From the NCBI GenBank assembly GCA_029719485.1, contig CP120722.1, positions 4,092,001-4,156,000 of the forward strand: 64,000 nt of DNA, written 5' to 3'. Numbering within the stretch: the first letter of the stretch is position 1; each line of letters starts with the position of its first letter. The position numbers and the translations under genes were made by a program. The notes under the pieces were generated by a model. That model made no database searches. It saw only the letters and a program-made list of their open reading frames with translations, and was not told the origin of the DNA. Positions 36,388 to 45,820 of the stretch are shown here, one piece after another. The stretch is from Kiritimatiellota bacterium B12222 (GTDB lineage: Bacteria; Verrucomicrobiota; Kiritimatiellia; SS1-B-03-39; UBA6053).

Positions 36388-37770
36388 ATGAAAAAAGATT
36401 TTTACTGGGGTACCGCTACTTCGGCCCACCAAATTGAAGGCGCTTGGCTGGAAGACGGCAAAGGATTAAATATTTGGGATACCTTTTCCCACACCCCTGG
36501 TAAAATTACCAACAATGACCATTCCGAAGTGGCCTGTGATCATTATCACCTCTTTGAACAAGATATCGCTTTGATGAAAACCCTAGGCGTGAACAGCTAT
36601 CGTTTTTCCATCGCGTGGTCTCGCATCCTCCCCAACGGCAAAGGCGAAGTCAATCCCGCAGGAATCGACTTTTATAACCGCCTCATCGACGGATGCTTGG
36701 CCGTCGGTATTACCCCTTTTGTCACCTTGTACCATTGGGATCTACCGCTCACGCTGCAAATGGAAAACGACGGCTGGCTCGGACAAGTCACCGTCGATGC
36801 CTTTACCGAGTATGCTCAAGTCTGTTTTGACGCCTTCGGCGATCGGGTAAAGCACTGGATCACCTTTAACGAAAACTGGTGTACAGCGGTTTTGGGCAAC
36901 GGCATTGGCATTTTTGCCCCCGGCCGAAAATCAGAAGACGAACCCTATGTGGTCGCCCACAATCTGCTGCTTGCTCATGGTCAAGCCGTACAAGTCTTCC
37001 GTAAAGGGAACTACCCGGGTCAAATCGGCATTGCCAACAACTGCGATTGGCGGGAACCCCTCACCGACACAGCAGAAGACCGCGAAGCCGCCGAAAAGGC
37101 CCTCGTCTACTTCTTTGGCTGGTTGACCGACCCCGTTTTCTTTGGCGATTATCCTCAAATCATGCGTGAAGAACTGGGCGATCGCCTGCCGACCTTCACC
37201 CCCGAACAGTCCGCCATGCTCAAAGGCTCTACCGACTTTATCGGACTGAATCACTATTCCACCCATTATGCCTCCAAAGAAAAACCCCTCCAAAACCTCA
37301 CCGGAGCTGAAGAAGGAAACGGTGGCATGATGACCGACCAAAATATTTATCTGTCCCATAGCCCCGACTGGCCACGTACCAGCATGGGATGGTTTGTAGT
37401 GCCCTGGGGATTCAGAAACATGCTCAACTGGATCAAAGCCCGTTATGGCGACTGCCCTATTTTTGTCACCGAAAATGGATGCTCCGTGGCTGCAGACAAC
37501 AAAGAAGAGGCGGTGAATGATGAATTCCGCGCAGACTTCATCACCCAATATACCCACGCCATGGTTCAGGCCGTCGAAGAAGACGGGGTGAATGTGCATG
37601 GATACTTTTGCTGGAGCTTAATGGACAATTTCGAATGGTGTCGCGGATACAACATGCGCTTCGGCATCGTCTATTGCGACTTCGACTCCCAAGAACGAAG
37701 CCCCAAAACATCCTACTTTCGATATAGCGACATCATCAAAAAACACCAAAACGCTATCGATAAAGCATAA
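36388..37770 (+). CDS. GH1 family beta-glucosidase
   Basis: A 460-aa glycoside hydrolase of family 1, cytoplasmic (no signal peptide), cutting beta-glucosides or beta-galactosides. N-terminal signature FYWGTATSAHQIEGAW; acid/base Glu in WITFNENWCTAVLG; nucleophile Glu in IFVTENGCSV; aglycone region FCWSLMDNFEW. Length fits the family. ATG at 36388 with CGGAG upstream, not the TTG six codons earlier. It is followed by its own terminator, so it is a single-gene unit. Phospho-sugar specificity is unlikely without a PTS nearby. Confidence 0.94.
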   Translation: MKKDFYWGTATSAHQIEGAWLEDGKGLNIWDTFSHTPGKITNNDHSEVACDHYHLFEQDIALMKTLGVNSYRFSIAWSRILPNGKGEVNPAGIDFYNRLIDGCLAVGITPFVTLYHWDLPLTLQMENDGWLGQVTVDAFTEYAQVCFDAFGDRVKHWITFNENWCTAVLGNGIGIFAPGRKSEDEPYVVAHNLLLAHGQAVQVFRKGNYPGQIGIANNCDWREPLTDTAEDREAAEKALVYFFGWLTDPVFFGDYPQIMREELGDRLPTFTPEQSAMLKGSTDFIGLNHYSTHYASKEKPLQNLTGAEEGNGGMMTDQNIYLSHSPDWPRTSMGWFVVPWGFRNMLNWIKARYGDCPIFVTENGCSVAADNKEEAVNDEFRADFITQYTHAMVQAVEEDGVNVHGYFCWSLMDNFEWCRGYNMRFGIVYCDFDSQERSPKTSYFRYSDIIKKHQNAIDKA

Positions 37771-37807
37771 GACCACCCTCAGCAAATCTCCCTGATGAAG
37801 ATCTTTA

Positions 37808-37840
37808 AAAAAACTCGGAAAAACACTTCCGGGTTTTTTT
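37808..37840 (+). terminator. Rho-independent terminator after the glucosidase
   Basis: ACTCGGAA and TTCCGGGT pair around a 6-base loop, with one G-T wobble, and are followed by seven T residues; it begins about 40 bases after the stop. Confidence 0.8.
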
Positions 37841-37918
37841 GTGCCCCTCCACATCAACCCCTAACCTCTATCCCTTTGCACTCTGTAAATATTCATATAC
37901 GATTTCTTTCAGTTATTT

Positions 37919-37950
37919 TTGACAAATCGCATTTAAAAGTGTTTTAGGAT
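37919..37950 (+). promoter_or_regulatory. Candidate promoter of ackA-pta
   Basis: A perfect -35 hexamer TTGACA (37919-37924). A weak -10 follows: TTTTAG at 17 bases or TAGGAT at 20 bases. The ATG of ackA is at 37977. Confidence 0.35.
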
Positions 37951-37976
37951 ATGCCTTATCCTATTTAATCTCTCCT

Positions 37977-39152
37977 ATGAAAACTAATATCCTCGTCATC
38001 AACTGCGGTAGTTCCTCCATCAAGTTCTCATTAGCGGAGCCCGAAAGCGGACAACACATCCTTTCCGGACTTGCTGAAAAACTCGACAGCACCCATGCCC
38101 TACTCAAATGGAAAGGGGTAGCCTCCGGCTCCAAAGAATTAGGGAAAGCCGGACACAAAGAAGCCCTCCTCGGCATTGTGGACCTCCTGCAACAGCTCAA
38201 TCTCAGCTGCAGTGCCGTGGGGCACCGCGTGGTACATGGCGGCGAAAAATTTAGCAGCTCCTGCTTGGTCTCCGAAGATTCTTTAGCCGGCCTCAAAGCC
38301 AATTCACATTTGGCCCCCCTGCATAATCCTGTAAATTTACAGGGGATCGCCGCTGCCAAACTCGCTTTTCCTGATCTCCCTCAAGCCATGGTTTTTGATA
38401 CCGCCTTTCATCAAACCATGCCACGGCAAGCCTTCCTTTACGCCCTCCCCTACGCCTTATACAGAGATGAAGGCATTCGTCGCTACGGATTTCACGGCAC
38501 CAGTCACCGCTTCGTTTGTCAGGAAGCCGCCCGACGTTTGGAACGTCCTATCGAAGAACTGGCCTTGATCAGTGCCCACTTAGGCAATGGATGCAGCGCC
38601 ACCGCGGTGTTGGGTGGGAAATCTGTCGACACCACCATGGGACTCACCCCCTTAGAAGGTCTGGTCATGGGCACCCGCTCCGGAGATATCGACCCCTCCC
38701 TACACGAATTCCTCGGCAACACCCTCAACCTTTCTCTCGCAGAAGTCTCCAACCTGCTGAATAAAAAAAGTGGACTTTTAGGCCTCTCCGGAAAAAGCAA
38801 TGACATGCGCGAACTGCTCGAAGCCGAAGCCGCTGGAGATGAACGTGCGGCCATCGCAATTCAAGTTTTTGTCTACCGCCTCGCCAAATCCATCTCCGCC
38901 CTCACCGTGGCACTCGGGCGACTCGATGCCCTCATCTTCACCGGAGGCATTGGCGAAAACTCCTGCCCTGTACGCCAACGCTGCTTAGACCTTTTACCCT
39001 TCCTCGGTTTCCAAGTGGATGCCGAAGCCAACCTCACTCATGGACAAGATAACAAGGGAATCATCTCTCTTGAAAACACTCCTTGTGCCATGGTCATCCC
39101 CACCGATGAAGAAATTGTTATCGCCCGGGATACCGCCGCTCTCATCTCCTAA
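37977..39152 (+). CDS. ackA: Acetate kinase
   Basis: A 391-aa enzyme that makes ATP and acetate from acetyl phosphate, or the reverse. It shows VINCGSSSIKFSL, GHRVVHGGE, FDTAFHQTMP, RRYGFHGTSHRFV, AHLGNGCSATAV, and the late GRLDALIFTGGIGENS. The next gene, pta, starts 26 bases downstream, completing the acetyl-CoA to acetate route. A TTGACA element precedes it. Confidence 0.97.
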   Translation: MKTNILVINCGSSSIKFSLAEPESGQHILSGLAEKLDSTHALLKWKGVASGSKELGKAGHKEALLGIVDLLQQLNLSCSAVGHRVVHGGEKFSSSCLVSEDSLAGLKANSHLAPLHNPVNLQGIAAAKLAFPDLPQAMVFDTAFHQTMPRQAFLYALPYALYRDEGIRRYGFHGTSHRFVCQEAARRLERPIEELALISAHLGNGCSATAVLGGKSVDTTMGLTPLEGLVMGTRSGDIDPSLHEFLGNTLNLSLAEVSNLLNKKSGLLGLSGKSNDMRELLEAEAAGDERAAIAIQVFVYRLAKSISALTVALGRLDALIFTGGIGENSCPVRQRCLDLLPFLGFQVDAEANLTHGQDNKGIISLENTPCAMVIPTDEEIVIARDTAALIS

Positions 39153-39177
39153 TTATCCTCTCCAGCTCAACAAGACC

Positions 39178-41331
39178 ATGTCTCCCGAAAAACAAACACA
39201 GTGCATTTACTTAATCCCTACCGGTGCCCGCGTGGGATTAACCTCCGTCAGTATGGGCCTCGTCCGCGCCCTCGATCGCAACGGAATTAAAGCCGCATTT
39301 TTTAAACCGGTCGCACAACTTTTCAGAGGAGATACCGGACCCGAACGTAGCACCTACGTGATCCGCAACACCACCGAGCTCACCCCTCCCGAACCCATAC
39401 CCTACGCAGAAGCCGAACATGAAATTTCTGCCGTGGGTATCGACACCCTCATGGAACGCATCATGGAGCTCTATCAACCCGTGGCCGAGGATGCCGACGT
39501 GGTGGTTGTAGAAGGTCTCATCAATATGGACGAGTTCGAGCATGCCAACCTGCTCAACAAAATGATCGCCCGCACCTTGGACGCCTCTTTTGTGTTTGTC
39601 AGCACCCCGCTGAAACAAGATCTCAGTTATTTGAATTCTGAACTCCGCCACTCCTTGCATGAATTTGGCGGACATAGCTCCGAACGCATTTTAGGTGGAA
39701 TCGTCAATTTCGTAAATGCCCCCCGCGATGATGCGGGCCGTCTGCGCCCGGATCTGGATATCGCATTGCCCGAACATCCCATCACCTCCGAGACCCTCTT
39801 GCAGGAATGCGAAATCTTCAAACAAGGCAATTTAAAGCTGTTGGCCACCATTCCTTGGCTCAAAGAAATGGCCCAATCACGCACCGTCGATGTGGCCCAT
39901 CACCTGAATGCCACCATTCTCCACGAGGGTGAAATGGAACAACGGCGTATTCATAAAGTATTTCTTTGTGCACGAAATGTGGAACACATCACCCACGTAT
40001 TTCGTGCCAATGCCCTGCTGTTGATTCCGATTGACCGGGTGGATCTCTTCTTCGCAGCCTGTATGGCCGCCGCCAATGGCATCCCCATGGCTGGAGTGGT
40101 CTTAACCTCCGCCAACAGCGAGCCCAAAGAAGAAATCATGAAGTTTTGTAGCAAAGCACTCTCCAGCAGTGGACTCCCAGTCATGTCTGTATCCACCGAC
40201 AGCTATACCACCGCTACCAAAATCCCGCGGATGAATACCGAGGTGCCTATCGATGACCGCGAACGTATCAATACCGGCATGAACTTTGTCGCCGGAAAAA
40301 TTGATCATGACTGGTTAAAATCTCTCAGCAGCATGCAACGGGAAATCCGCCTTTCCCCCGCGGCCTTCCGCTACCGCTTGGTTGAACTCTCCCGCCAAAG
40401 CCCCAAACGCATCATCTTGCCCGAAGGCAACGAACCCCGCACCCTCGAAGCCGCCATCATTTGTCAAAAACGGGGCATTGCCAATTGTGTGTTACTCGCT
40501 AATCCTGATGAAATTCAAGAAATTGCAGAAAAAAACGGACTCGAACTCCCTACAGGTTTGGAAATATTGGATCCCGAAACCTTCCGCAGCTCTTATGTCG
40601 ATATTTTGCAAGAGCTACGCAAACACAAAGGCATGGACCGCGCCATGGCCGCCTCTCTGTTGGAAGACAACGTAATGCTCGGAACCGTGATGTTGAAAAA
40701 TGGCGATGTCGACGGATTGGTTTCAGGCGCAGTGCACACCACCGCTCAAACCGTTCGCCCCGCCTTGCAATTGATTAAAACCAAACCCGGCACCCGCTTT
40801 GTCTCTTCTCTCTTTTTCATGTTGCTGCCCGAACAGGTCTACATCTATGCGGACTGTGCGATCAATGAAAATCCGGATGCCGAGACCTTAGCCGAAATCG
40901 CGTTGCAAAGCGCGGACAGTGCCGAAGCCTTTGGCATCACCCCACGCGTAGCCATGATCAGTTACAGCACGGGTGTTAGTGGTAGCGGTGACGACGTGGA
41001 AAAAGTGCGCAAAGCTACCGAGATTGCCCGTGAAAAACGCCCCGATCTCTCCATCGATGGTCCCCTGCAATACGATGCAGCCTCCACCCTCTCCGTGGCA
41101 AAAACCAAAGCCCCTCAGTCTGCGGTTGCCGGAAAAGCCAACGTGTACATCTTCCCTGACTTGAATACTGGCAACACCACCTACAAAGCGGTACAACGTA
41201 GTGCCAATGTTATCAGCATCGGCCCCATGCTCCAAGGTCTCAATAAACCCGTGAATGATTTATCCCGCGGAGCCTTGGTTGACGACATCGTCTACACCAT
41301 TGCCCTCACCGCTATTCAAGCCGGACAATAA
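39178..41331 (+). CDS. pta: Phosphate acetyltransferase (long form)
   Basis: A 717-aa long-form Pta converting acetyl-CoA and phosphate to acetyl phosphate. Residues about 1-220 form a P-loop-like domain related to dethiobiotin synthetase (YLIPTGARVGLTSVSMGLVRAL), then a DRTGG domain, and about 390-717 the PTA/PTB catalytic domain with PKRIILPEGNEPRTLEAA, ATVLGAV-like LVSGAVHTTAQTVRPALQ, and FPDLNTGNTTYKAVQR. The frame is open upstream, but the ATG at 39178 gives the expected N-terminus. Confidence 0.96.
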   Translation: MSPEKQTQCIYLIPTGARVGLTSVSMGLVRALDRNGIKAAFFKPVAQLFRGDTGPERSTYVIRNTTELTPPEPIPYAEAEHEISAVGIDTLMERIMELYQPVAEDADVVVVEGLINMDEFEHANLLNKMIARTLDASFVFVSTPLKQDLSYLNSELRHSLHEFGGHSSERILGGIVNFVNAPRDDAGRLRPDLDIALPEHPITSETLLQECEIFKQGNLKLLATIPWLKEMAQSRTVDVAHHLNATILHEGEMEQRRIHKVFLCARNVEHITHVFRANALLLIPIDRVDLFFAACMAAANGIPMAGVVLTSANSEPKEEIMKFCSKALSSSGLPVMSVSTDSYTTATKIPRMNTEVPIDDRERINTGMNFVAGKIDHDWLKSLSSMQREIRLSPAAFRYRLVELSRQSPKRIILPEGNEPRTLEAAIICQKRGIANCVLLANPDEIQEIAEKNGLELPTGLEILDPETFRSSYVDILQELRKHKGMDRAMAASLLEDNVMLGTVMLKNGDVDGLVSGAVHTTAQTVRPALQLIKTKPGTRFVSSLFFMLLPEQVYIYADCAINENPDAETLAEIALQSADSAEAFGITPRVAMISYSTGVSGSGDDVEKVRKATEIAREKRPDLSIDGPLQYDAASTLSVAKTKAPQSAVAGKANVYIFPDLNTGNTTYKAVQRSANVISIGPMLQGLNKPVNDLSRGALVDDIVYTIALTAIQAGQ

Positions 41332-41516
41332 GTCCGCGCGCGATCCACACAGGAAAAACACGATCAAATCCAGAAATAGTCCATCTCTGGATCTTCGTTG
41401 TGTATGGACAATATAGCCCACAAAATCCCTAAAGTTGTCTGTTCCCACCGCTGATCGATCCACCACTATTTTTGTCCTGGACTTTACAGCCACGAAAAAC
41501 CCGTCATAGTAGTCGT

Positions 41517-41801
41517 ATGGAAATCGAACCCGAACGCATGGATCCTCAGGATCGCACTCAAACCATCCCGCCTTTTAAAGCGCCAGCCAAGTGGAAACTC
41601 GTGGTATTTGGGATTTTAGCCCTGATCATTGGAGGCTTTTTGCTCTTCCTGAGCTTTTGGATCCTGCTCTTTTTTATCGCCGTGGGCGCGGTCGTGTTCG
41701 TCATTCAACTCATTCGCAGTTGGTTTCGTGGAGAAAAGCCTCTCCAAAACTCCCAAAGCACCATCAAATTCACCATCGGACGCGCACCGCCCAAAGACTA
41801 A
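41517..41801 (+). CDS. Small membrane protein, unknown
   Basis: A 94-aa protein with one long or two short hydrophobic segments (VVFGILALIIGGFLLFLSFW then ILLFFIAVGAVVFVIQLI; residues about 24-62). The soluble N-terminus is Pro/Asp-rich and the C-terminus basic. The ATG at 41517 is chosen though no clear ribosome site precedes it; a TTG at 41472 is the alternative. The family is not recognised. Its stop is 2 bases from the convergent pyrC stop. Confidence 0.6.
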   Translation: MEIEPERMDPQDRTQTIPPFKAPAKWKLVVFGILALIIGGFLLFLSFWILLFFIAVGAVVFVIQLIRSWFRGEKPLQNSQSTIKFTIGRAPPKD

Positions 41802-41828
41802 CCTTACGCCAACTTCCAGCGTAAGGTT
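41800..41828. terminator. Bidirectional hairpin over convergent stops
   Basis: AACCTTACGC (41800-41809) and GCGTAAGGTT (41819-41828) form a perfect 10-bp stem with a 9-base loop. It spans the stops of both convergent genes and the last codons of pyrC. T tracts are absent. Confidence 0.5.
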
Positions 41829-42793
41829 TCACCCGCGTTCACAGGAACGATGCTTCCGTAGCGAGGCGGAACCGTCCACGCTTCCCTCTCCAATACCACA
41901 GTACGCTCTGGAGGGCTGAGGCGGTAAATACGGCGTGCATTGTCACTGACAAAGGCCTGCAAAAGCTCCAAGGCCTCATGGTCTTCAAAGAATTGCGCCA
42001 ACATCGGCAACAGGACTGGCGCGGTAAAACATCCCGCCATTCCTTCCGTTCGTTTCAAGACCTCCGTATGCGGAGCCGAATCACTACCAAACATCACTTT
42101 TTTGTTCCCAGACAACACCAAGGCTTGAATAACATCCCGATCTTCCGCGCTCTTCAAAATAGGTTTACAGAACAAAAAGGGATTAAACAATCCACCCAAC
42201 ATATCATCCAAGGTGTAGAGCAAATGATGCAGCGTAACCGTACAAAACACATTTTCATGTTTGTCCAAAAATGCTACCGAATCCTTGGTCGTTATATGCT
42301 CCATGATCAGACGGAGTTTGGGAAAGGTCGTCGCAATATGCTCATAAACAGCCACAAACTCGCGCTCACGATCCGGAGAATACCCATTGGTTTCGCCATG
42401 CACCAACAAAGGCAAATCCAAATCCTGCATGATGTCCAACACTGGCTCAATTTTCGTCAATTCCGCGACACCACCCTCACTGTTCGTGGTAACGCCTGCC
42501 GGATACAATTTGAGCGCAAACAAGTCATCTCTGGCCTCAGTTAACATCTCCCGACTAAAATCATCCCGGAAAAATAATGGGACATAGGGCTCAAAGGCAT
42601 GAGGGGCCGCCGCCGCCTTTACTTGGCGTACATATTCATGAAATCGCTCCATATTGTCGACAGGCGGCAAGGTGTTCGGCATACAAACCGCACCCGCAAA
42701 CTGAGCGGAGGTAAAAGGGGCTACGTGACGGAGCATGTCATCTTGACGTAAATGTACATGCATATCCAATGGAGATTTTAAACTAAGTTTCAT
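41804..42793 (-). CDS. pyrC: Dihydroorotase (class II)
   Basis: A 329-aa zinc amidohydrolase closing the dihydroorotate ring in pyrimidine synthesis. Motifs: DMHVHLR (metal His pair), PNTLPPV, FALKLYPAGVTTNSE with the carboxylated Lys, LLVHGE, LIMEHITT, and FGSDSAPH with the catalytic Asp. It is the E. coli-like PyrC type by length and motif. ATG at 42793 is preferred over an in-frame ATG eight codons upstream, since MKLSLKSPLDMHVH is the normal family start; this choice is not certain. It is a single gene. Confidence 0.95.
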   Translation of the reverse strand: MKLSLKSPLDMHVHLRQDDMLRHVAPFTSAQFAGAVCMPNTLPPVDNMERFHEYVRQVKAAAAPHAFEPYVPLFFRDDFSREMLTEARDDLFALKLYPAGVTTNSEGGVAELTKIEPVLDIMQDLDLPLLVHGETNGYSPDREREFVAVYEHIATTFPKLRLIMEHITTKDSVAFLDKHENVFCTVTLHHLLYTLDDMLGGLFNPFLFCKPILKSAEDRDVIQALVLSGNKKVMFGSDSAPHTEVLKRTEGMAGCFTAPVLLPMLAQFFEDHEALELLQAFVSDNARRIYRLSPPERTVVLEREAWTVPPRYGSIVPVNAGETLRWKLA

Positions 42794-42927
42794 GTCTGTT
42801 CCATGCCCTTTTCCCATGATCTTGGCAAGGATTTCACTCTGAATTTTATTTAAAAAGCGTTAAAAAATTTTGAAAACAAGCTATTATGGTGTTGCGACCT
42901 TTGTGACAATGTTTAGGTATTATACAT

Positions 42928-44001
42928 ATGTGGGAAAGTATTCAATTTTTAGCACCGGGATTTGCCGTACAATTTTTATTGGCGGTGATTTTGTTATGGA
43001 TGTTTGTCAGCGATAAAGATGAAATTGGTCTACTCCCCATTCTAAGCATCAGTTTAGTGTACTCTATCTTAAATGTAATCATCGAATGGACCTTAGGGGA
43101 TTTTCTATTGCTCGTCACCTTGGTCATTCAATGGTCCTTTTTTGTCTTGCTCGCCAATCGCTTTTTAAGAATTCCCATCCCCCGCGCATCGGTGACGCTG
43201 TTTTGCTATTTCACCCTTCTGTTCGGAACCACACTTGTACATGACTATCTTTCTCCTGCACCATCCAGTGAAGAAGAACAACTCCTCACGGCTGGATTTG
43301 AAGGGAACGATAACGACCATGCAAAAGAGGAGTCAGACCTACCTGTGTGGGCCCTTCGCGTCGAATCGGGCTTGATCGCTCAAAAAAGTGTGATGGCCAA
43401 TTACCAATTGAAAGAAACACTCTACGGAAGTCGTAAATCGAAAAGATCCCGCCCCGTGGTAAAAGCCACCCCACAACCTTCCCTCCAGATCGCATCCTCT
43501 CCAACCTCAATCCCTCCCCAAGGAGAACCGGAACTCAGCGAGCCCCTCGCTCCCGAGATCGCCATCACCTCCGAAGAGGATCCAAACGAATGGACAGGTG
43601 CTCGATTTGAAGCCTTGTTTAATGACGACATCCCCGTCGAGCGTATCACCACCCCAGTACCCGAACCCGCCAAAGAAGAAGTTGATATCGCATCAAACAT
43701 TCTGAATTCTAACGAAGACCCTGAAGTTACAGGAGTACTCCTCGATATCCCTCCGGCAAATATTGAAGCGGAACAGTTAGCTGAATTTGTCAAAATTCAA
43801 AATCGCTCTACAGACCCTCGCTATCCCACCCCCTCCTTTAACATTTCCGCGGTAAGCATGGGCGATGACGGACGTTATGCCATCATTGATGGCGAAATGA
43901 TGTCCGTGGGAAGTATCAAACGCACCAATCTAGAAGCGCCTCGGGGATGGAGAATCCATCAAATTGAATTGAACGAAGTTGTGTGGCAGCCGTTGAAATA
44001 A
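42928..44001 (+). CDS. Membrane protein with GspB-like C-terminal domain
   Basis: A 357-aa protein of uncertain function. Residues about 8-112 hold four or so hydrophobic helices. A long, low-complexity, acidic and Pro-rich segment (about 115-285) follows. The last 55 residues (ISAVSMGDDGRYAIIDGEMMSVGSIKR, then RGWRIHQIELNEVVWQPLK) resemble the C-terminal domain of GspB/PilP-like type II secretion proteins, which read as inner-domain beta structure with a G-E-M or N-G-x motif. No other secretion gene is adjacent. A TATTAT element at 42882 may be a -10 box. Confidence 0.55.
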   Translation: MWESIQFLAPGFAVQFLLAVILLWMFVSDKDEIGLLPILSISLVYSILNVIIEWTLGDFLLLVTLVIQWSFFVLLANRFLRIPIPRASVTLFCYFTLLFGTTLVHDYLSPAPSSEEEQLLTAGFEGNDNDHAKEESDLPVWALRVESGLIAQKSVMANYQLKETLYGSRKSKRSRPVVKATPQPSLQIASSPTSIPPQGEPELSEPLAPEIAITSEEDPNEWTGARFEALFNDDIPVERITTPVPEPAKEEVDIASNILNSNEDPEVTGVLLDIPPANIEAEQLAEFVKIQNRSTDPRYPTPSFNISAVSMGDDGRYAIIDGEMMSVGSIKRTNLEAPRGWRIHQIELNEVVWQPLK

Positions 44002-44021
44002 TCCGTCAGCCCCCCCCTAAC

Positions 44022-44633
44022 TTACGGCGTGCCCACCCACACAAATAAACAGCCCTTCTGAAGCGCGATGTTCACCTCACCTTCCACCTCATTGCTCTGC
44101 CCTAATTGCAATCCAGGCCCCATATCACAGTGATCTAAGTTCCATTTAAGCCCCTGCGTACTCACACCCTCCACCTTACTCAAAGGCAGAAGAGAGAGAG
44201 ACGAACCCACCGGCAACTCCGCATGAAAACCAACCCGCGATGTCACCCGGGTTAACAAACAGCCCTCCCCTTCAAAATCCAGCTTCATTTCAGCGGGAAT
44301 CTCCATCGCAATCAATAGATTGGTCAGCATATGATCCAACCGCCTACCCAGCCCCCCGAGAATCACCAGCTCCGTAATGTCCTCAGGTAAAGCCCCTAAT
44401 ACTTTTTGGAAATCGGTCCGATCCTGTTCCGGAAAACGTTTAAGCTCCCACGAATCGGGTAGCAAACTCAGCTCTTGACTGTCAAAATCACCCGCCACCC
44501 ATTCAGGACGAACCCCTGCCTGAAAACAAACCGCAGCCCCTCCATCCGCAGCAAAAACCGGCGCATCCTTCGCCAATTCCCGTATGCGATCAAAAGCAGG
44601 AGGCGCGCCGTTTAAGACCAGAATGGCCTTCAT
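44022..44633 (-). CDS. Thiamine pyrophosphokinase
   Basis: A 203-aa enzyme adding pyrophosphate to thiamine. N-terminal catalytic part: APVFAADGGAAVC, WVAGDFDSQELSL, EQDRTDFQKVLGA, and GGLGRRLDHMLTNLL, all matching the TPK family. The C-terminal thiamine-binding part reads VEGVSTQGLKWNLD. The ATG at 44633 overlaps the galK stop (ATGA). No thiamine riboswitch was seen. It is the last gene of the yggS-to-thiN run. Confidence 0.93.
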   Translation of the reverse strand: MKAILVLNGAPPAFDRIRELAKDAPVFAADGGAAVCFQAGVRPEWVAGDFDSQELSLLPDSWELKRFPEQDRTDFQKVLGALPEDITELVILGGLGRRLDHMLTNLLIAMEIPAEMKLDFEGEGCLLTRVTSRVGFHAELPVGSSLSLLPLSKVEGVSTQGLKWNLDHCDMGPGLQLGQSNEVEGEVNIALQKGCLFVWVGTP

Positions 44634-45772
44634 TTTTCTAAGCGACAAGCCCCTTGCGTGGCCTCAGTCACATAAACCGCAGGTTCCGAAACCGTTTCCC
44701 GCTGATACTTGGCCATAACATTTTTCGTGAAGGCCTCAACCGATTCCGAACGTACCAAGGCCACCGCACATCCCCCAAAGCCCGCACCCGTCATCCGAGC
44801 ACCCAGACATCCGGGTTCTGATCGTGACAACATGACGATTTCATTCAGCGCATCATTACTCACTTCAAAATCATCCCGCAAACTGTCATGACTTTCGTTC
44901 ATCAAAATCCCTAAACGCTCTGCATTCCCGGCCGCCATCACTTCCGCCGCTTCCAAGGTGCGTTGATCTTCCGTGATCACATGACGCGCCCGCTTCCGGG
45001 TCAACTCAGACAAAGCATCTGCTTTGGCGAAAAAAGTTTCAGGCTCTACATCGCGCAATAACTCCACCCCAAAAAAGGCGGCGGCTTCCTCACACTGCTG
45101 ACGACGCTCATTATAAGCCGAATCCACCAACCCCCGACGCGTTCCCGTGTCCAAAATAACAACCTTCACCCCCTCAGGGAGAGGAACATGTTTGCCTTCC
45201 AATGAACGACAATCCAACAAATACGCGTGACCTTCCTGGCCACAAGCGGAGATCATTTGATCCATAATACCACAATTGACCCCCACCCAATTGTTCTCAG
45301 CCTCCTGACCCACCACTGCCATATCCACAGGATCCCAAGGAAAGTTAGACACTTCAGAAAACGCTTTCGCCGCCGCCAATTCAAGGGCAGCCGAACTGGA
45401 CAACCCGGATCCGCGGGGCACATCCCCCATCATCACCCCTTCCCAGCCTTTCAACGGAAGATTGCGTTGTTTTAAATTATGAGCCACGCCCTTAATGTAT
45501 TCCACCCAATGAGGTTTCTGATACGAGAAATCATCCAAATCAAAACTCGCGGTTTGATGAAAATCAGCCGACATCAATTTCACCTTTTGATCACCGCGAT
45601 AACGAATCGCCATGACCATGGAGCGATTGATCGCCATGGGCAACACAAAACCACCATTGTAATCAGTATGCTCACCGATAAGATTTACCCGACCGGGTGC
45701 ACGCACCAATTCATCGGGCTCTCCTCCGAAAAATTCTCTAAATTCCTGAATGGCTTTTTCTTGAATACTCAT
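44630..45772 (-). CDS. galK: Galactokinase
   Basis: A 380-aa GHMP kinase phosphorylating galactose in the Leloir pathway. The galactokinase signature GRVNLIGEHTDYNGGFVLP is near the N-terminus, the ATP loop is PRGSGLSSSAALELA, catalytic Asp lies in VNCGIMDQMISACG, and the third GHMP motif is GARMTGAGFGGCAVAL. Located 48 bases after scpB and coupled to the thiamine pyrophosphokinase gene. galM is at 59635; galT and galE are not in the window. Confidence 0.96.
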   Translation of the reverse strand: MSIQEKAIQEFREFFGGEPDELVRAPGRVNLIGEHTDYNGGFVLPMAINRSMVMAIRYRGDQKVKLMSADFHQTASFDLDDFSYQKPHWVEYIKGVAHNLKQRNLPLKGWEGVMMGDVPRGSGLSSSAALELAAAKAFSEVSNFPWDPVDMAVVGQEAENNWVGVNCGIMDQMISACGQEGHAYLLDCRSLEGKHVPLPEGVKVVILDTGTRRGLVDSAYNERRQQCEEAAAFFGVELLRDVEPETFFAKADALSELTRKRARHVITEDQRTLEAAEVMAAGNAERLGILMNESHDSLRDDFEVSNDALNEIVMLSRSEPGCLGARMTGAGFGGCAVALVRSESVEAFTKNVMAKYQRETVSEPAVYVTEATQGACRLEK

Positions 45773-45820
45773 GCTTTCCCTATGAAATGAATTGCCGGAA
45801 CAGGCAAATAAAAATGAAAA

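Noticed and set aside
38328..38343. 16-bp palindrome CCTGTAAATTTACAGG in ackA
   Set aside because: A palindrome of this size is expected about once by chance in 64 kb, so it is not reported as a finding.
41368..41392. ATCCAGA/TCTGGAT stem after pta as a terminator
   Set aside because: 7-bp stem with an 11-base loop and no T tract; too weak to call.
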